The notes: a model not told the origin generated them from the letters alone. A stretch of DNA of 64,000 bases from Haemophilus haemolyticus (GCF_003352385.1 NZ_CP031243.1:1094501-1158500); one strand, 5' to 3'; positions 40,265 to 50,864 are shown, numbered from the stretch's first letter. Program-made: numbers and translations.

Positions 40265-41563
40265 TTAACCTCTTAAGCAAATTTTCTCAAATTCACTAAA
40301 GAATGTTGGAAAGGTTTTGGCAGTACATTTGGGATCTAAAATTGTCACTGGTGTATTGGACAGTGCGATTAGAGAAAAACACATTGCCATGCGGTGATCG
40401 TTATAAGTCTCAATATCTGCATGTTTAAACTGATTGAGCGTAAGTGGTTGAATACGAATAAAATCTTCACCTTCTTCGACTTCTGCACCGACTTTACGTA
40501 ATTCGGTTGCCATTGCTGTTAAACGATCTGTTTCTTTCACGCGCCAGTTATAAATATTTCGAATGACGGTTTCGCCATTAGCAAAAAGTGCTGTGGTTGC
40601 TATCGTCATTGCGGCATCTGGAATGTGATTCATATCCATATCAATGCCATGTAATTCATCGCATTCAGCTTGGATAAAATCCTCTCCCCAAGTAATTTTT
40701 GCACCCATTTTCTCTAATACATCAGCAAATAAACGATCGCCCTGAATAGAGTTTTTGCCAATTCCAGTTACTTTCACTTTGCCTTTAATGGCGCCAGCTG
40801 CGAGAAAGTAAGAGGCCGATGAGGCATCGCCTTCTACCAAATATTTGCCAGGTGAAATGTAGGATTGATTTCCTTTAACTTTAAATTTTTGGTAGTGATG
40901 GTTTTCAACCTGAACACCAAAATCTCGCATCATCGCAAGGGTGATGTCAATATAGGGTTTAGAGACAAGTTCACCGATAATTTCGATTTCTGTATCATTT
41001 TCTGCAAGTGGTGCAGACATTAAAAGTGCGGTCAAAAATTGGGATGAAATAGAGCCATCAATTTTGACATTTCCACCTTTTATTCCTTTGTTGCGAATTG
41101 CGACTGGAGGATAACCTTCATTTTCTAGGTAGAGAATATCTGCACCCGCTTGGCGTAAAGCATCGACTAAATGGAGTATTGGACGCTCTTTCATACGAGG
41201 TTCACCCGTTAAGATGATTTCAACTTCGGAGGTGCCTTTTAAGCAAAGCGCAGCGGTTAATGGACGCATTGCAGTCCCCGCATTACCAAGAAAGAGAGAA
41301 AGATTATTCTGTATATTGAATGCTCCGCCCAATCCTTCTATTTCACAAATAGTTTTGTCATCAGAAAGGTGATAGCGTACACCTAACGCTTTGAGGGCGT
41401 TAAGCATATGTCGAATATCATCGCTATCTAATAAATTGGTTACTTTTGTTGTGCCTTTAGCTAAGGCGGCTAAAAGTAATGCGCGATTCGATAAACTTTT
41501 AGAACCCGGCAAATTAATTGTTCCTTCAACCGCACTTATTGGCGCAAGGGTGATTTTTTCCAC
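40265..41563 (-). CDS. aroA: 3-phosphoshikimate 1-carboxyvinyltransferase
   Basis: EPSP synthase of the aromatic amino-acid pathway, 432 residues. [18 protein letters not shown] (residues 19-36), [15 protein letters not shown] (about 90-104) and GEPRMKERP are the shikimate and PEP-binding motifs. It starts with GTG, whose G overlaps the last base of the purU stop (TAGTG), so translation is probably coupled to purU. Convergent with rarA. Confidence 0.97.
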   Translation of the reverse strand: MEKITLAPISAVEGTINLPGSKSLSNRALLLAALAKGTTKVTNLLDSDDIRHMLNALKALGVRYHLSDDKTICEIEGLGGAFNIQNNLSLFLGNAGTAMRPLTAALCLKGTSEVEIILTGEPRMKERPILHLVDALRQAGADILYLENEGYPPVAIRNKGIKGGNVKIDGSISSQFLTALLMSAPLAENDTEIEIIGELVSKPYIDITLAMMRDFGVQVENHHYQKFKVKGNQSYISPGKYLVEGDASSASYFLAAGAIKGKVKVTGIGKNSIQGDRLFADVLEKMGAKITWGEDFIQAECDELHGIDMDMNHIPDAAMTIATTALFANGETVIRNIYNWRVKETDRLTAMATELRKVGAEVEEGEDFIRIQPLTLNQFKHADIETYNDHRMAMCFSLIALSNTPVTILDPKCTAKTFPTFFSEFEKICLRG

Positions 41564-42399
41564 TACAACACCACCGTTTTATTTTTATAAACAAAAATTC
41601 TATTGTGTAAAGCAAGATCAAGGGCACGACTTAATACGGTTTTTTCCACATCGCGGCCAGCACGCATCATTGCTTCAGCGCTATAAGTATGATCCACATT
41701 AATGACATTTTGCATAATGATTGGGCCTTGATCCAATTCGTTATTAATGAAATGAGCTGTTGCGCCGATAATTTTTACACCTCGTTCATAGGCTTGTTGA
41801 TAAGGCTTGGCACCAATAAAAGCAGGTAAGAATGAATGATGGATATTAATCACTCGATTTGGATAACGAGCAACAAATTCAGGATTTAACACACGCATAT
41901 ATTTAGCGAGAACAATATAATCTGGCGTGTATTCATCAATTTTTTCAGCTAATAATTTATCGTGCTCAATACGAGTTAAGCCTTCATGACTAACCAAATG
42001 AAATGGAACATTAAAACGCTCAACGAGCTCGCGTAAATTATCATGGTTACCGATTACTGCCGAAATTTCTACATCAAGCGCACCATAATAATTTTTCATT
42101 AAAATATCGCCGAGGCAGTGAGCTTCTTTGGTGACTAAAATAACAATTCGTTTACGTTGTGTACCAATTAATCGACAATGTGTTCCTTCGGGTAAGCTAT
42201 ATTTTAGATCTTCTAATAAAGTAGCTTCGTTAAAAATACCTTCCAATTCTGTACGCATAAAGAAATGTTTGGTTTCAAAATCTACGAATTCATTATTATG
42301 CAGAATGTTTAGTTGATGTTTGTAACAAATGTTGGTTATTTTAGCTATTAGGCCTTTATCATCGGGACAATCGGTGAGTAATATTTTTTTTTCGATCAT
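41563..42399 (-). CDS. purU: Formyltetrahydrofolate deformylase
   Basis: Hydrolyses 10-formyl-THF to formate and THF, feeding formate to PurT and balancing one-carbon pools. 278 residues: an N-terminal ACT domain ([17 protein letters not shown]) and a formyltransferase-type domain with [19 protein letters not shown] (about 116-134), the HHSFLPAF catalytic segment and DQGPIIMQ near the end. First gene of a two-gene purU-aroA unit, read on the minus strand. Confidence 0.96.
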   Translation of the reverse strand: MIEKKILLTDCPDDKGLIAKITNICYKHQLNILHNNEFVDFETKHFFMRTELEGIFNEATLLEDLKYSLPEGTHCRLIGTQRKRIVILVTKEAHCLGDILMKNYYGALDVEISAVIGNHDNLRELVERFNVPFHLVSHEGLTRIEHDKLLAEKIDEYTPDYIVLAKYMRVLNPEFVARYPNRVINIHHSFLPAFIGAKPYQQAYERGVKIIGATAHFINNELDQGPIIMQNVINVDHTYSAEAMMRAGRDVEKTVLSRALDLALHNRIFVYKNKTVVL

Positions 42400-42429
42400 A
42401 ATGTTGTGTGCTACGTTTAGATAAAAAAA

Positions 42430-42453
42430 TAGAACCCATAAAAATGGGTTCTA
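42430..42453 (-). terminator. Terminator after hns
   Basis: TAGAACCCA and TGGGTTCTA pair around TAAAAA; on the minus strand a T7 run follows. It lies 17 bases beyond the hns stop and isolates it from purU. Confidence 0.85.
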
Positions 42454-42469
42454 GTTTCAAATAGAAAAA

Positions 42470-42874
42470 TTAAATTTTGAAATCAGATAATGATTTACCA
42501 GAGTTCAATGCATTTTGAATTGGGCGTGGTGTGCGACCTTGGCCAGTCCATGTTTTACGCTCGCCATTTTCATCAATAAATGCATATTTTGCTGGGCGAG
42601 GTGGACGTTTTGCTCTAGCAGATGTTGCTGCTGTACCAAAGATCTCTTGTAATTCTTCAGGTGTAATACCTTCTTTTTCCATTAATTCTTTATATTTAGC
42701 TAAACGTTCTTTTCGCTCTGTTTCTGCTTTAATTAATTCTGCTTCATTAGCACGTTTCTCTTCAACAGCAGTTTGTAATTTTTCAAGAGCACTTTCCGCT
42801 TGTTCTAAAGTTAATTCGCGTACTGCCGCACGTAAACTACGAAGATTTGTCAAACCTTTTGCTAATTCGCTCAT
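42470..42874 (-). CDS. hns: H-NS family nucleoid protein
   Basis: A 134-residue nucleoid protein that silences AT-rich, often foreign, DNA. The N-terminal half is a coiled-coil oligomerisation region (LTNLRSLRAAVRELTLEQAE...), and the C-terminal DNA-binding domain has the H-NS core TWTGQGRTPRPIQ (about residues 110-122) with the AT-hook-like QGR. Monocistronic with a long AT-rich upstream region. The two autotransporter loci in this window are the type of targets it might silence, which is inference. Confidence 0.95.
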   Translation of the reverse strand: MSELAKGLTNLRSLRAAVRELTLEQAESALEKLQTAVEEKRANEAELIKAETERKERLAKYKELMEKEGITPEELQEIFGTAATSARAKRPPRPAKYAFIDENGERKTWTGQGRTPRPIQNALNSGKSLSDFKI

Positions 42875-43100
42875 AATAAACCTCGATAAAATAATCTTGT
42901 ATGTGGAAAAACTTATTTAATAATAGAGAAAATAATATTTATTGTAAATATCTATTTTAAATAAATGGTCGGAGCAGGTATATATCTTTAAATTTCTTTT
43001 TTGTTTATTTTTTATATTTTTAATTCAATCTAATAAAAAATTTTATAAAATCTGTTGGCATTTGGATTTTTTTACGGTAATCTCTTGAGTCACTACAAAA

Positions 43101-43264
43101 GTAGAGGTGCAATCATTATAAGTATTTTTTCAGAGTGGATAACGATGAAGAAAAAAGAAAGGAATGATTGCCGAAATCAAACAGAAGTCATTTTGTTTGG
43201 TTGGTGGCGTACTCGAAAGGGGCGACACTGTCATAGTTTTTTTGATTAACTATGGAGCGCTACG
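43101..43264 (+). promoter_or_regulatory. Lysine riboswitch (L-box)
   Basis: The conserved P1 halves GTAGAGGTGC (43101-43110) and GGAGCGCTAC (43254-43263) close a domain that contains the L-box landmarks AAGTATTTTT, GATTGCCGAA, GGTTGGTGGCG, GGGGCGACACTGTCATAG in order. That series is specific to the lysine aptamer. It ends 64 bases before the start codon of an NhaC-type transporter. I see no clear intrinsic terminator after it, so control may be on translation. An ORF reading through this region is not real. Confidence 0.93.
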
Positions 43265-43327
43265 GTTGTTCTGGTCTTATTCTGTCCTTTGCTTTCCGTT
43301 CTCTCCATTAATTGTAGGTATCTCTTA

Positions 43328-44848
43328 ATGGAACTTATCGATTTTTCATCTTCAGTTTGGTCAATCATTCCAGCTTTATTGGCGATTGTCTTGGCGATTG
43401 CAACTCGTCGTGTATTGGTGTCTCTCAGTGCAGGGATTATTGTTGGTGCGTTAATGTTAGGTGGCTGGAATATTGGCTCATCTTTCAGTTATCTATCAAG
43501 CAACGTGATTTCACTTGTTTATGCTGATGGCGCAATTAACTCTAATATGAACATTGTTTTGTTCTTATTATTGCTTGGTGTTTTAACCGCACTTTTAACG
43601 GTATCAGGCAGTAATCGTGCGTTTGCTGAATGGGCACAAAGCCGTATTAAAGGTCGTCGTGGTGCTAAATTATTAGCTGCATCATTAGTTTTTGTTACTT
43701 TTATTGACGATTATTTCCACAGTCTTGCTGTAGGCGCAATTGCTCGTCCAGTGACAGACCGTTTTAAAGTTTCTCGTGCGAAACTTGCTTATATTTTGGA
43801 TTCAACGGCAGCACCGATGTGTGTAATGATGCCAGTTTCAAGTTGGGGCGCATACATTATTACCTTAGTAGGCGGTTTATTAGCGACTTATTCGATCACT
43901 GAATACACACCAATTGGTGCATTCGTGGCAATGAGCTCAATGAACTTCTATGCAATTTTCTCAATTATCATGGTGTTCTTTGTGGCATATTTTTCTTTCG
44001 ATATTGCTTCAATGGCACGCCATGAACAATTAGCTTTGGAAAATTCTGAAGATGAATCAGAAGAAGAAACGGGTGCAAAAGGCCACGTACGTAATCTCGT
44101 ATTACCTATCTTAGTTTTAATTTTTTCAACGGTTACAATGATGATTTACACTGGTGCATCAGCATTAGCAGCGGATGGTAAAGAATTTAGCATTTTAGGT
44201 GCGTTTGAAAATACTGTTGTTGGAACTTCTTTAGTTGTGGGTGGTACTTGCTCAATTCTAGTTTCTACTTTATTAATTATTCTTGATCGTCAGGTGAGTG
44301 TTCCAGAATATGCACGCTCTTGGATTGCAGGTATTAAATCAATGACTGGTGCAATCGCAATTTTATTCTTTGCGTGGACAATTAATAAAGTCGTTGGGGA
44401 TATGCAAACTGGTAAATATTTATCTTCTCTTGTTTCTGGTAATATCCCAATGCAATTCTTACCAGTAATTTTATTTATTCTTGGTTCTGCAATGGCATTC
44501 TCAACCGGTACTAGCTGGGGGACATTCGGTATTATGTTACCAATTGCTGCGGCTATGGCTGCAAATGCTGCACCAGAATTATTGCTTCCTTGTTTATCTG
44601 CAGTAATGGCAGGTGCAGTATGCGGTGATCATTGCTCGCCAGTGTCGGATACAACAATTTTGTCTTCAACGGGCGCAAAATGTAATCATATTGATCACGT
44701 TACTACTCAGCTTCCTTATGCTGCCACCGTTGCAGCCGCAACGGCCATTGGTTACATCGTGGTAGGTTTCACTTATTCAGGTTTAGCTGGTTTTGCAGCA
44801 ACGGCAGTTTCATTGATTGTCATTGTATTTGCAGTTAAAAAACGCTAA
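43328..44848 (+). CDS. NhaC-type transporter, probable lysine permease LysW
   Basis: A 506-residue inner-membrane protein with about 11 helices. The C-terminal DHCSPVSDTTILSSTGAKC (about residues 432-450) and TGTSWGTFGIMLPIA near 396 are hallmarks of the NhaC-like superfamily (PF03553), annotated as Na+/H+ antiporters. The lysine riboswitch in its leader makes lysine import the likelier role, as has been proposed for LysW-type members. ATG at 43328 is chosen because the upstream ATG at 43289 has no ribosome site and lies close to the aptamer. The substrate is inferred from regulation. Confidence 0.88.
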   Translation: MELIDFSSSVWSIIPALLAIVLAIATRRVLVSLSAGIIVGALMLGGWNIGSSFSYLSSNVISLVYADGAINSNMNIVLFLLLLGVLTALLTVSGSNRAFAEWAQSRIKGRRGAKLLAASLVFVTFIDDYFHSLAVGAIARPVTDRFKVSRAKLAYILDSTAAPMCVMMPVSSWGAYIITLVGGLLATYSITEYTPIGAFVAMSSMNFYAIFSIIMVFFVAYFSFDIASMARHEQLALENSEDESEEETGAKGHVRNLVLPILVLIFSTVTMMIYTGASALAADGKEFSILGAFENTVVGTSLVVGGTCSILVSTLLIILDRQVSVPEYARSWIAGIKSMTGAIAILFFAWTINKVVGDMQTGKYLSSLVSGNIPMQFLPVILFILGSAMAFSTGTSWGTFGIMLPIAAAMAANAAPELLLPCLSAVMAGAVCGDHCSPVSDTTILSSTGAKCNHIDHVTTQLPYAATVAAATAIGYIVVGFTYSGLAGFAATAVSLIVIVFAVKKR

Positions 44849-44904
44849 AAGTGTGATCTAATTCAAAAATTTGAATAAAAAATAATATTTTTACTATTTT
44901 ATAA

Positions 44905-44930
44905 GATGCGGCATTTTGTCGCATTTTTTT
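44905..44930 (+). terminator. Terminator after lysine transporter gene
   Basis: GATGCG and CGCATT form a short hairpin followed by TTTTTTT, about 57 bases after the stop. The rest of 44849-45114 is AT-rich, with an uptake signal (AAGTGCGGT) just before the ilvI ribosome site. Confidence 0.6.
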
Positions 44931-45114
44931 ATTTTTTTTGATGAAAAATTTTATAAAAAACTAAGTATTCATTTATTTTTGGTTTTTTATATTTTATTAA
45001 TTGATTTTTTTGTTGTTTTAGTAGCTAGACAAATTTTTTTTACTTTGTATGATGTGAAACATTGACATAAGCCGTTCGTATTTTTAAAAGTGCGGTGAAT
45101 TTAAGGAGTAAAAA

Positions 45115-46836
45115 ATGAAGAAGTTATCTGGCGCAGAGATGGTCGTTCAATCTTTACGCGATGAAGGCGTAGAGTATTTATTTGGTTATCCTGGTGGAGC
45201 AGTATTAGATATTTATGATGCAATTCATACGCTGGGTGGTATTGAACATATTTTAGTTCGCCACGAACAAGCCGCGGTGCATATGGCGGATGGTTACGCT
45301 CGTTCAACAGGTAAAGTAGGATGTGTGCTGGTGACTTCGGGGCCAGGCGCAACAAATGCAATTACTGGGATTTTAACGGCTTATACTGATTCTGTGCCTA
45401 TGGTCATTATTTCTGGTCAGGTCATGAGTAATTTAATTGGCCGAGATGCATTCCAAGAATGTGATATGGTGGGGATTTCTCGTCCTGTTGTGAAGCATAG
45501 CTTTATTGTCAAAAAAGCGGAAGATATTCCATCTATTTTGAAAAAAGCTTTTTATATTGCATCTACGGGGCGCCCTGGCCCTGTTGTTGTGGATATTCCA
45601 AAAGATACTGTAAATCCGAATTTTAAATATCCTTATGAATACCCTGAATCTGTCGAGTTACGTTCTTATAATCCCACAGTAAATGGACACAAAGGTCAAA
45701 TTAAAAAAGCATTAAAAGCACTTTTAGTAGCGAAGAAACCAATACTTTTCGTCGGTGGTGGTGCAATTGCTGCTGAATGTAGTACGCAGTTAATTCAGTT
45801 TGCACAACGTTTAAATTTACCAGTTACCTCATCATTAATGGGATTAGGGGCTTATCCAAGTACGGATAAACAATTCCTAGGCATGTTAGGGATGCATGGT
45901 ACTTTCGAAGCCAATACGGCAATGCACGAAAGTGATCTTATTTTGGGGATTGGCGTTCGTTTTGATGATCGCACAACAAATAATTTAGAAAAATATTGCC
46001 CAAATGCAAAAGTGATTCATATTGATATTGATCCAACATCGATTTCTAAAAATGTTCCAGCAGCGATTCCAATTGTCGGAAATGCGAAAAATGTATTGGA
46101 AGAATTTTTGAGTTTATTGAATGAAGAGGGACTGAAATCTCAAACAGATCTTGAAAGTTGGTGGCAAGAAATCAACCAATGGAAAGCAAAAAAATGTTTG
46201 GAATTTGACCGCACTTCTGGCGTGATTAAACCGCAACAAGTCCTAGAAGCGGTATATCGCCTCACAAAAGGACAAGCTTATGTGGCTTCTGATGTAGGTC
46301 AGCACCAAATGTTTGCTGCGTTACATTATCCGTTCGATGAGCCTCGTCATTGGATTAACTCTGGTGGCGCGGGCACCATGGGATTTGGTTTACCTGCTGC
46401 ATTAGGCGTGAAATTGGCTCATCCGGAAGGAACAGTCGTTTGTGTTACTGGTGATGGAAGTATTCAAATGAATATTCAAGAGCTTTCTACCGCAACACAA
46501 TATGGCATTCCAGTTGTCATTATTTGTTTGAACAATCATTTCTTGGGAATGGTAAAACAATGGCAAGATTTGATTTATTCTGGCCGCCATTCTCAAACCT
46601 ATATGAATTCCTTACCTGATTTTGTGAAATTGGCAGAATCTTACGGTCATGTCGGTATAAAAATTGCTACGCCCGATGAACTCGAAAGCAAATTGCAAGA
46701 AGCATTTAGTATCAAAAATAAACTAGTATTTGTGGATATTAATGTAGATGAATCTGAGCATGTGTATCCAATGCAAATCCGCGGTGGCGCAATGAATGAA
46801 ATGATTTTAAGTAAACCTCAAGAGGAGACAAACTAA
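45115..46836 (+). CDS. ilvI: Acetolactate synthase III, large subunit
   Basis: TPP-dependent enzyme making acetolactate and acetohydroxybutyrate for branched-chain amino acids. 573 residues. [12 protein letters not shown] (about 23-34), [19 protein letters not shown] with the catalytic Glu near 48-52, and the TPP-binding [19 protein letters not shown] near 443-461 are present. It overlaps ilvH by one base (TAATG). AAGGAG lies eight bases before the ATG. Lrp control as in E. coli is plausible but no site was identified. Confidence 0.97.
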   Translation: MKKLSGAEMVVQSLRDEGVEYLFGYPGGAVLDIYDAIHTLGGIEHILVRHEQAAVHMADGYARSTGKVGCVLVTSGPGATNAITGILTAYTDSVPMVIISGQVMSNLIGRDAFQECDMVGISRPVVKHSFIVKKAEDIPSILKKAFYIASTGRPGPVVVDIPKDTVNPNFKYPYEYPESVELRSYNPTVNGHKGQIKKALKALLVAKKPILFVGGGAIAAECSTQLIQFAQRLNLPVTSSLMGLGAYPSTDKQFLGMLGMHGTFEANTAMHESDLILGIGVRFDDRTTNNLEKYCPNAKVIHIDIDPTSISKNVPAAIPIVGNAKNVLEEFLSLLNEEGLKSQTDLESWWQEINQWKAKKCLEFDRTSGVIKPQQVLEAVYRLTKGQAYVASDVGQHQMFAALHYPFDEPRHWINSGGAGTMGFGLPAALGVKLAHPEGTVVCVTGDGSIQMNIQELSTATQYGIPVVIICLNNHFLGMVKQWQDLIYSGRHSQTYMNSLPDFVKLAESYGHVGIKIATPDELESKLQEAFSIKNKLVFVDINVDESEHVYPMQIRGGAMNEMILSKPQEETN

Positions 46837-47327
46837 TGCGTAGAATTTTATCTGTTTTACTCGAAAATGAGTCTGGTGCTTTATCGCGTGTTGTTGGTTT
46901 ATTCTCCCAACGTGCCTTTAATATTGAAAGTTTGACGGTGGCGCCAACGGATGATCCAACACTTTCTCGAATGACTATTGAAGCAGTGGGCGATGCTCAA
47001 GTATTGGAACAAATTGAGAAACAACTCCATAAATTAGTGGATGTGTTTAAAGTGATTAACTTGAGTGAGCAAGAGCATATAGTCCGTGAAATTGTTTTAG
47101 CGAAGGTGAGAGCAGTGGGTTCATCTCGCGATGAGATTAAACGTTTAGCTGATATTTTCCGTGGTCAAATTGTAGATGTCACACCAAAATCTTACACAAT
47201 TCAATTAAGTGGAACCAAAGACAAAATTGATGCATTTATTTCTGCATTGAAAGAAGAAACCACATTGTTGGAAATTGTTCGTTCCGGATTGATTAGTGTG
47301 TCTCGTGGAGAAAAGAATATTCTCTAA
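46836..47327 (+). CDS. ilvH: Acetolactate synthase III, small subunit
   Basis: Valine-sensitive regulatory subunit of IlvIH. 163 residues with an N-terminal ACT domain (RILSVLLENESGALSRVVGLFSQR split here: residues 3-26) that contains the N-x-x-G valine site, then a C-terminal activating domain. The ATG overlaps the ilvI stop, so the subunits are made in coupled amounts. Confidence 0.97.
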   Translation: MRRILSVLLENESGALSRVVGLFSQRAFNIESLTVAPTDDPTLSRMTIEAVGDAQVLEQIEKQLHKLVDVFKVINLSEQEHIVREIVLAKVRAVGSSRDEIKRLADIFRGQIVDVTPKSYTIQLSGTKDKIDAFISALKEETTLLEIVRSGLISVSRGEKNIL

Positions 47328-47417
47328 AGTAGGGGCGTAAAGTGCGGAAATATTTTAATAGAATTTTACCGCACTTTATTAGAAATATATTTGTTTTTAG
47401 TTTTTTTATAAAAAAAT

Positions 47418-47479
47418 CGTGACCAAGTTCACAAATCTAAAAATATGTATTTGCATAACTGATCGGATTTCTTTATTCT
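47418..47479 (+). promoter_or_regulatory. CRP-type site and promoter of putative small RNA
   Basis: CGTGACCAAGTTCACA (47418-47433) resembles the CRP consensus TGTGA-N6-TCACA with one change. TTGCAT (47451-47456), 17 bases and TATTCT (47474-47479) make a promoter. With a start near 47486 the CRP site is centred at about -60.5, the standard class I position. Confidence 0.55.
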
Positions 47480-47485
47480 GAAACC

Positions 47486-47562
47486 ACTAAAAACAAGTGC
47501 TATCTTAAATAGCCGACATCTATTTTGCTTTCCGAGTAGTGCCCCATTGGGGCACTTTTTTT
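47486..47562 (+). ncRNA. Candidate CRP-activated small RNA
   Basis: About 77 bases with no ORF, from the predicted start to an ideal terminator, AGTGCCCC ATT GGGGCACT followed by TTTTTTT (47538-47562). The promoter, activator site and terminator are in register over a short length, which favours an independent RNA over a read-through tail of ilvIH. ilvH has its own uptake-signal dyad (near 47340-47385). I cannot assign it to a known family; Spot 42- or CyaR-like control is only an analogy. Confidence 0.5.
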
Positions 47563-47581
47563 ATTCTGTAAATAAGTATAA

Positions 47582-47609
47582 AAAATCCCTTTCGTAAGAA
47601 AGGGATTTT
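47582..47609 (-). terminator. Terminator after argS
   Basis: AAAATCCCTTT and AAAGGGATTTT form an 11-bp stem. It stands 12 bases past the argS stop on the minus strand and also faces the small-RNA terminator. Confidence 0.85.
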
Positions 47610-47620
47610 AATTATCTAAA

Positions 47621-49354
47621 TTACATTTTTTCTACGGTTTTAATACCGAGTAACTCTAAACCTTGTTTTAAGGTTTTTTCTGTTAATAATGCCAATTTCA
47701 AACGGCTTAATTTTACGGCCTCATCTTCAGCATTTAAAATTGGGCAATGTTCATAGAATGACGAGAATATGCCTGCTAGTTCGTATAAATAAGCACAAAG
47801 TACGTGTGGTGTGCCTTCTTTTCCAACTGTTTGCACCGCTTCTTCAAATTGTAGAAGTTTAATTGCAAGCGCTCTTTCTTTATCATCTTCAAGCGTTAAA
47901 GGTGCAGACAAAAGTGCGGTCGAATTTATATCTGTTTTATTAAAGATCGAACGGATTCGGGTATAAGCATATTGCATATAAGGCGCAGTGTTACCTTCAA
48001 AGCTTAACATGTTATCCCAATCAAAAACGTAATCAGTAGTACGGTTTTTGGATAGATCTGCATATTTCACCGCACCAATACCGACAGCCTCAATCACAGC
48101 TTCTTTTTCATCATTAGATAAATTTGTATTTTTTTCATTAATTAATACAGTGGCGCGCTCAATCGCTTCATCTAATAGATCGGCTAATTTCACCGTGCCA
48201 CCGGTACGGGTTTTAAATGGTTTGCCATCTTTACCAAGCATCATCCCAAAATTTTTATGTTCTAAAGAGAAACTTTCTGGTACATAACCAGCTTTACGAG
48301 TAATTAACCAAGCTTGTTGCATATGTTGGCTTTGGCGGGTATCTGAAAAAACAAGTGCGCGATCAGCTTTTAATGTTTCATAACGATATTTTGCTGCAGC
48401 AATATCGGTTGTTGTGTAAAGGAAACCGCCGTCTTTTTTCTGAACGATCACGCCCATTGGGTCGCCTTCTTTATTTTTGAATTCATCTAAATAAACAACC
48501 AATGCACCATCATCTTCTACAGCTAAACCTTGTTTTTTAAGATCTTCTACGATGCTTGGTAACATAGGATTATAAAGACTCTCACCCATCACATCTTTTT
48601 CGGTTAAAGTCACATTCAAGCGATCATAGTTGTGCTGATTTTGTTGCATGGTGATGTCGACTAAACGTTTCCACATCGCTCGACAATATTCATCACCGCC
48701 TTGTAATTTCACAACATAATTACGCGCTTTTTCTGCGAATACTTCATCTTCATCGTAGTGTTTTTTGGCTTCGCGATAAAAGGCTTCAAGATCTTGTAAT
48801 TCCATTTCACTCGCATGCTCGTTTTGCATTTTTTCAAGATAAGCAATAAGCATTCCGAATTGCGTTCCCCAGTCTCCAACATGGTTTGCACGAATGACAT
48901 GGTGACCTAAAAATTCTAGGGTTCTCACAACTGCATCACCGATGATCGTAGAGCGCAAGTGACCTACATGCATTTCTTTTGCTACGTTTGGCGATGAATA
49001 ATCAATCACAACTGTTTGTTTATCCGTAGCTTGAATGCCTAAATTCTTTTGGGAAAGCGCAGTTGAAACCTCTGTTGTTAGCCAAGTTGGATTTAAGAAA
49101 ATATTAATAAAGCCTGGTCCTGCGATTTCTAATTTTTCTGCAATATCAGATAGTTGAGCATTATCTAAAACTTTTTGAGCAAATTCTCGTGGATTTAAAC
49201 CTAATTTTTTTGCCGCAGCCATAATGCCATTGGCTTGATAATCGCCAAATTGTGGTTTTCCTGATTGACGAACAAGCGCATCACAAGATTGATCTGCTCC
49301 AGCAAGAATCATCGCTTGTTTGATTTTGTCGGATAGAATAGATTGAATATTCAC
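47621..49354 (-). CDS. argS: Arginyl-tRNA synthetase
   Basis: Class I synthetase for tRNA-Arg; 577 residues from a GTG start ([12 protein letters not shown]). GTG is chosen because AGGA lies seven bases before it; a TTG six codons upstream lacks a ribosome site. The N-terminal Add1 tRNA-binding domain precedes [20 protein letters not shown], which contains the HIGH-type motif (HVGH). No KMSKS is seen, as is usual for ArgRS; the C-terminal helical anticodon domain ends in [12 protein letters not shown]. Confidence 0.97.
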   Translation of the reverse strand: MNIQSILSDKIKQAMILAGADQSCDALVRQSGKPQFGDYQANGIMAAAKKLGLNPREFAQKVLDNAQLSDIAEKLEIAGPGFINIFLNPTWLTTEVSTALSQKNLGIQATDKQTVVIDYSSPNVAKEMHVGHLRSTIIGDAVVRTLEFLGHHVIRANHVGDWGTQFGMLIAYLEKMQNEHASEMELQDLEAFYREAKKHYDEDEVFAEKARNYVVKLQGGDEYCRAMWKRLVDITMQQNQHNYDRLNVTLTEKDVMGESLYNPMLPSIVEDLKKQGLAVEDDGALVVYLDEFKNKEGDPMGVIVQKKDGGFLYTTTDIAAAKYRYETLKADRALVFSDTRQSQHMQQAWLITRKAGYVPESFSLEHKNFGMMLGKDGKPFKTRTGGTVKLADLLDEAIERATVLINEKNTNLSNDEKEAVIEAVGIGAVKYADLSKNRTTDYVFDWDNMLSFEGNTAPYMQYAYTRIRSIFNKTDINSTALLSAPLTLEDDKERALAIKLLQFEEAVQTVGKEGTPHVLCAYLYELAGIFSSFYEHCPILNAEDEAVKLSRLKLALLTEKTLKQGLELLGIKTVEKM

Positions 49355-49433
49355 GTTTTTTCCTATGTTCAAATTGAATAATGAAAATAATCGGCTATGA
49401 TACCGTTCTTTATGAGTTTCTCAAAGGGACAAA

Positions 49434-50003
49434 ATGACAAATTTACAGGAAAAATCACCCGCACTTTTTTCTGATTTGGCGGAATTTGAAAAAAAAATTC
49501 AACAATTAGCTCAAATGATGTCAATTGATTTTTCAAATTATGAAATCGATCACCTTGCTGTGCGTGTGAATAATGAACAAAATGCAAAAGACTGGCTGAC
49601 ACTTTTATTGAAATACGGTAGAATTTTGTCGGATAACATTGTCAACGGACGTAAGATTTATCTAATTCAGTTAGAAAAAGCAGTGAAATTCGCTAATCAG
49701 TTCGTTGATGTTATTGAACTTCCGTTCCCTAAAAATAAGCAGTATCCCGTAGAAGGTTGGGAGCATATTGAGGTTGTTATGCCATTTTTACCGAATGAAT
49801 CGATAAATGAATGGGTACTGCGTATTAATATGCATTTTTTATGGAGCGAATTAACTCAATTAACCATTAAAGTGAGCGAGCCTAAAGTGGATGGTGAGAG
49901 ATTGCCTAATCCATCTATTGCAGTAAGTTTTGTTGATAAGACATCAAATCATACTTGTATTAAGGTTCATCCTTATTCTATAAAGAAAATACTCGAGGTT
50001 TAG
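49434..50003 (+). CDS. YecM-like VOC superfamily protein
   Basis: A 189-residue protein of the YecM family (PF06185), related in fold to vicinal-oxygen-chelate metalloenzymes. EIDHLAVRVNN (about residues 40-50, metal-ligand His) and GWEHIEVVMPF (about 108-118, second His/Glu) are the visible metal-site motifs. Its biochemical role is not known. It is divergent from argS, with an uptake signal inside the first codons (49458). In E. coli yecM also lies beside argS, which supports orthology. The next gene begins five bases after its stop. Confidence 0.85.
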   Translation: MTNLQEKSPALFSDLAEFEKKIQQLAQMMSIDFSNYEIDHLAVRVNNEQNAKDWLTLLLKYGRILSDNIVNGRKIYLIQLEKAVKFANQFVDVIELPFPKNKQYPVEGWEHIEVVMPFLPNESINEWVLRINMHFLWSELTQLTIKVSEPKVDGERLPNPSIAVSFVDKTSNHTCIKVHPYSIKKILEV

Positions 50004-50007
50004 CAAA

Positions 50008-50304
50008 ATGAAAAAATTATCTCTTGCATTAGCGGTTTTAGCAGCTGTAGGTTTAAGCGCTTGTTCTTCTTTCCAAAAAGATGAAAATGCTTATAAAGGT
50101 CAAATCGTTTTTAGCCAAATGGAAGGTGAAAATCTTAAATTAACCATCCGTAAAAATAATTGTTCAGGTAATCAACAAGAAGGTGAGCAAGTTGTGCTTA
50201 CTCACAAGTATGATTCAACCTTGGTTGTGGGTGCTTGTGTTTTAGTATCAGAGAATGGTAATACTAAAAATATTTCAACTTTCTCTCCAAGAAATCCACT
50301 TTAA
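50008..50304 (+). CDS. Small lipoprotein
   Basis: A 98-residue protein with a type II signal peptide, MKKLSLALAVLAAVGLSAC, lipobox LSAC and a serine at +2, so outer-membrane sorting is expected. The 79-residue mature part has two cysteines (NNCSG and GACVL) that may form a disulfide. It starts five bases after the YecM-like gene, so the two may be cotranscribed. The family is not recognised and no function is offered. Confidence 0.8.
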   Translation: MKKLSLALAVLAAVGLSACSSFQKDENAYKGQIVFSQMEGENLKLTIRKNNCSGNQQEGEQVVLTHKYDSTLVVGACVLVSENGNTKNISTFSPRNPL

Positions 50305-50333
50305 TTACTTTCTGTAAATAAGGAGCGTAATAT

Positions 50334-50798
50334 ATGAAAAAGACAACAGTAGCTTTTGCATTGTTAGTTGCCTTTACCGTAACAGGTTGTGCGAATACCG
50401 ATATTTTCAGCGGTGATGTTTATAGCGCATCTCAAGCTAAAGAAGCGCGTTCAATTACTTATGGTACAATTGTTTCTGTGCGTCCTGTTAAGATCCAAGC
50501 AGATAATCAAGGCGTAATTGGTACGCTTGGCGGCGGTGCTTTAGGTGGTATTGCGGGTAGTGCAATCGGCGGTGGTCGTGGTCAAGCTATTGCAGCAGTA
50601 GTTGGCGCGATTGGCGGTGCAGTAGCTGGAAGCAAAATCGAAGAAAAAATGAGTCAAGTAAACGGTGCTGAACTTGTAATTAAGAAAGATGATGGTCAAG
50701 AGATCGTTGTTGTTCAAAAGGCTGGCAGCAGTTTTGTAGCTGGTCGCCGAGTTCGTATTGTTGGTGGTGGCTCAAACTTAAATGTTTCTGTGCTATAA
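50334..50798 (+). CDS. pcp: Outer-membrane lipoprotein Pcp (SlyB family)
   Basis: A 154-residue lipoprotein with signal peptide ending VTGC and a glycine-zipper two-helix segment, GTLGGGALGGIAGSAIGGGRG (split: GTLGGGALGGIAG at about residues 62-74, then the rest). I recall a nearly identical 15-kDa PCP antigen in H. influenzae. SlyB proteins stabilise outer-membrane proteins under stress. AAGGAG precedes the ATG and a strong terminator follows. Confidence 0.93.
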   Translation: MKKTTVAFALLVAFTVTGCANTDIFSGDVYSASQAKEARSITYGTIVSVRPVKIQADNQGVIGTLGGGALGGIAGSAIGGGRGQAIAAVVGAIGGAVAGSKIEEKMSQVNGAELVIKKDDGQEIVVVQKAGSSFVAGRRVRIVGGGSNLNVSVL

Positions 50799-50828
50799 CT
50801 AATAGCGTTAACGCCTAATATATTATTA

Positions 50829-50864
50829 ATCAGCGTCTTAATCAGTTAAGGCGCTGATTTTTTT
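50829..50864 (+). terminator. Terminator after pcp
   Basis: ATCAGCG-CTTAA and TTAAG-CGCTGAT pair with one mismatch, followed by TTTTTTT. Confidence 0.85.

Noticed and set aside
43055..43249. 64-residue ORF upstream of the lysine transporter
   Set aside because: It lies almost wholly within the lysine aptamer, whose conserved bases explain the sequence.
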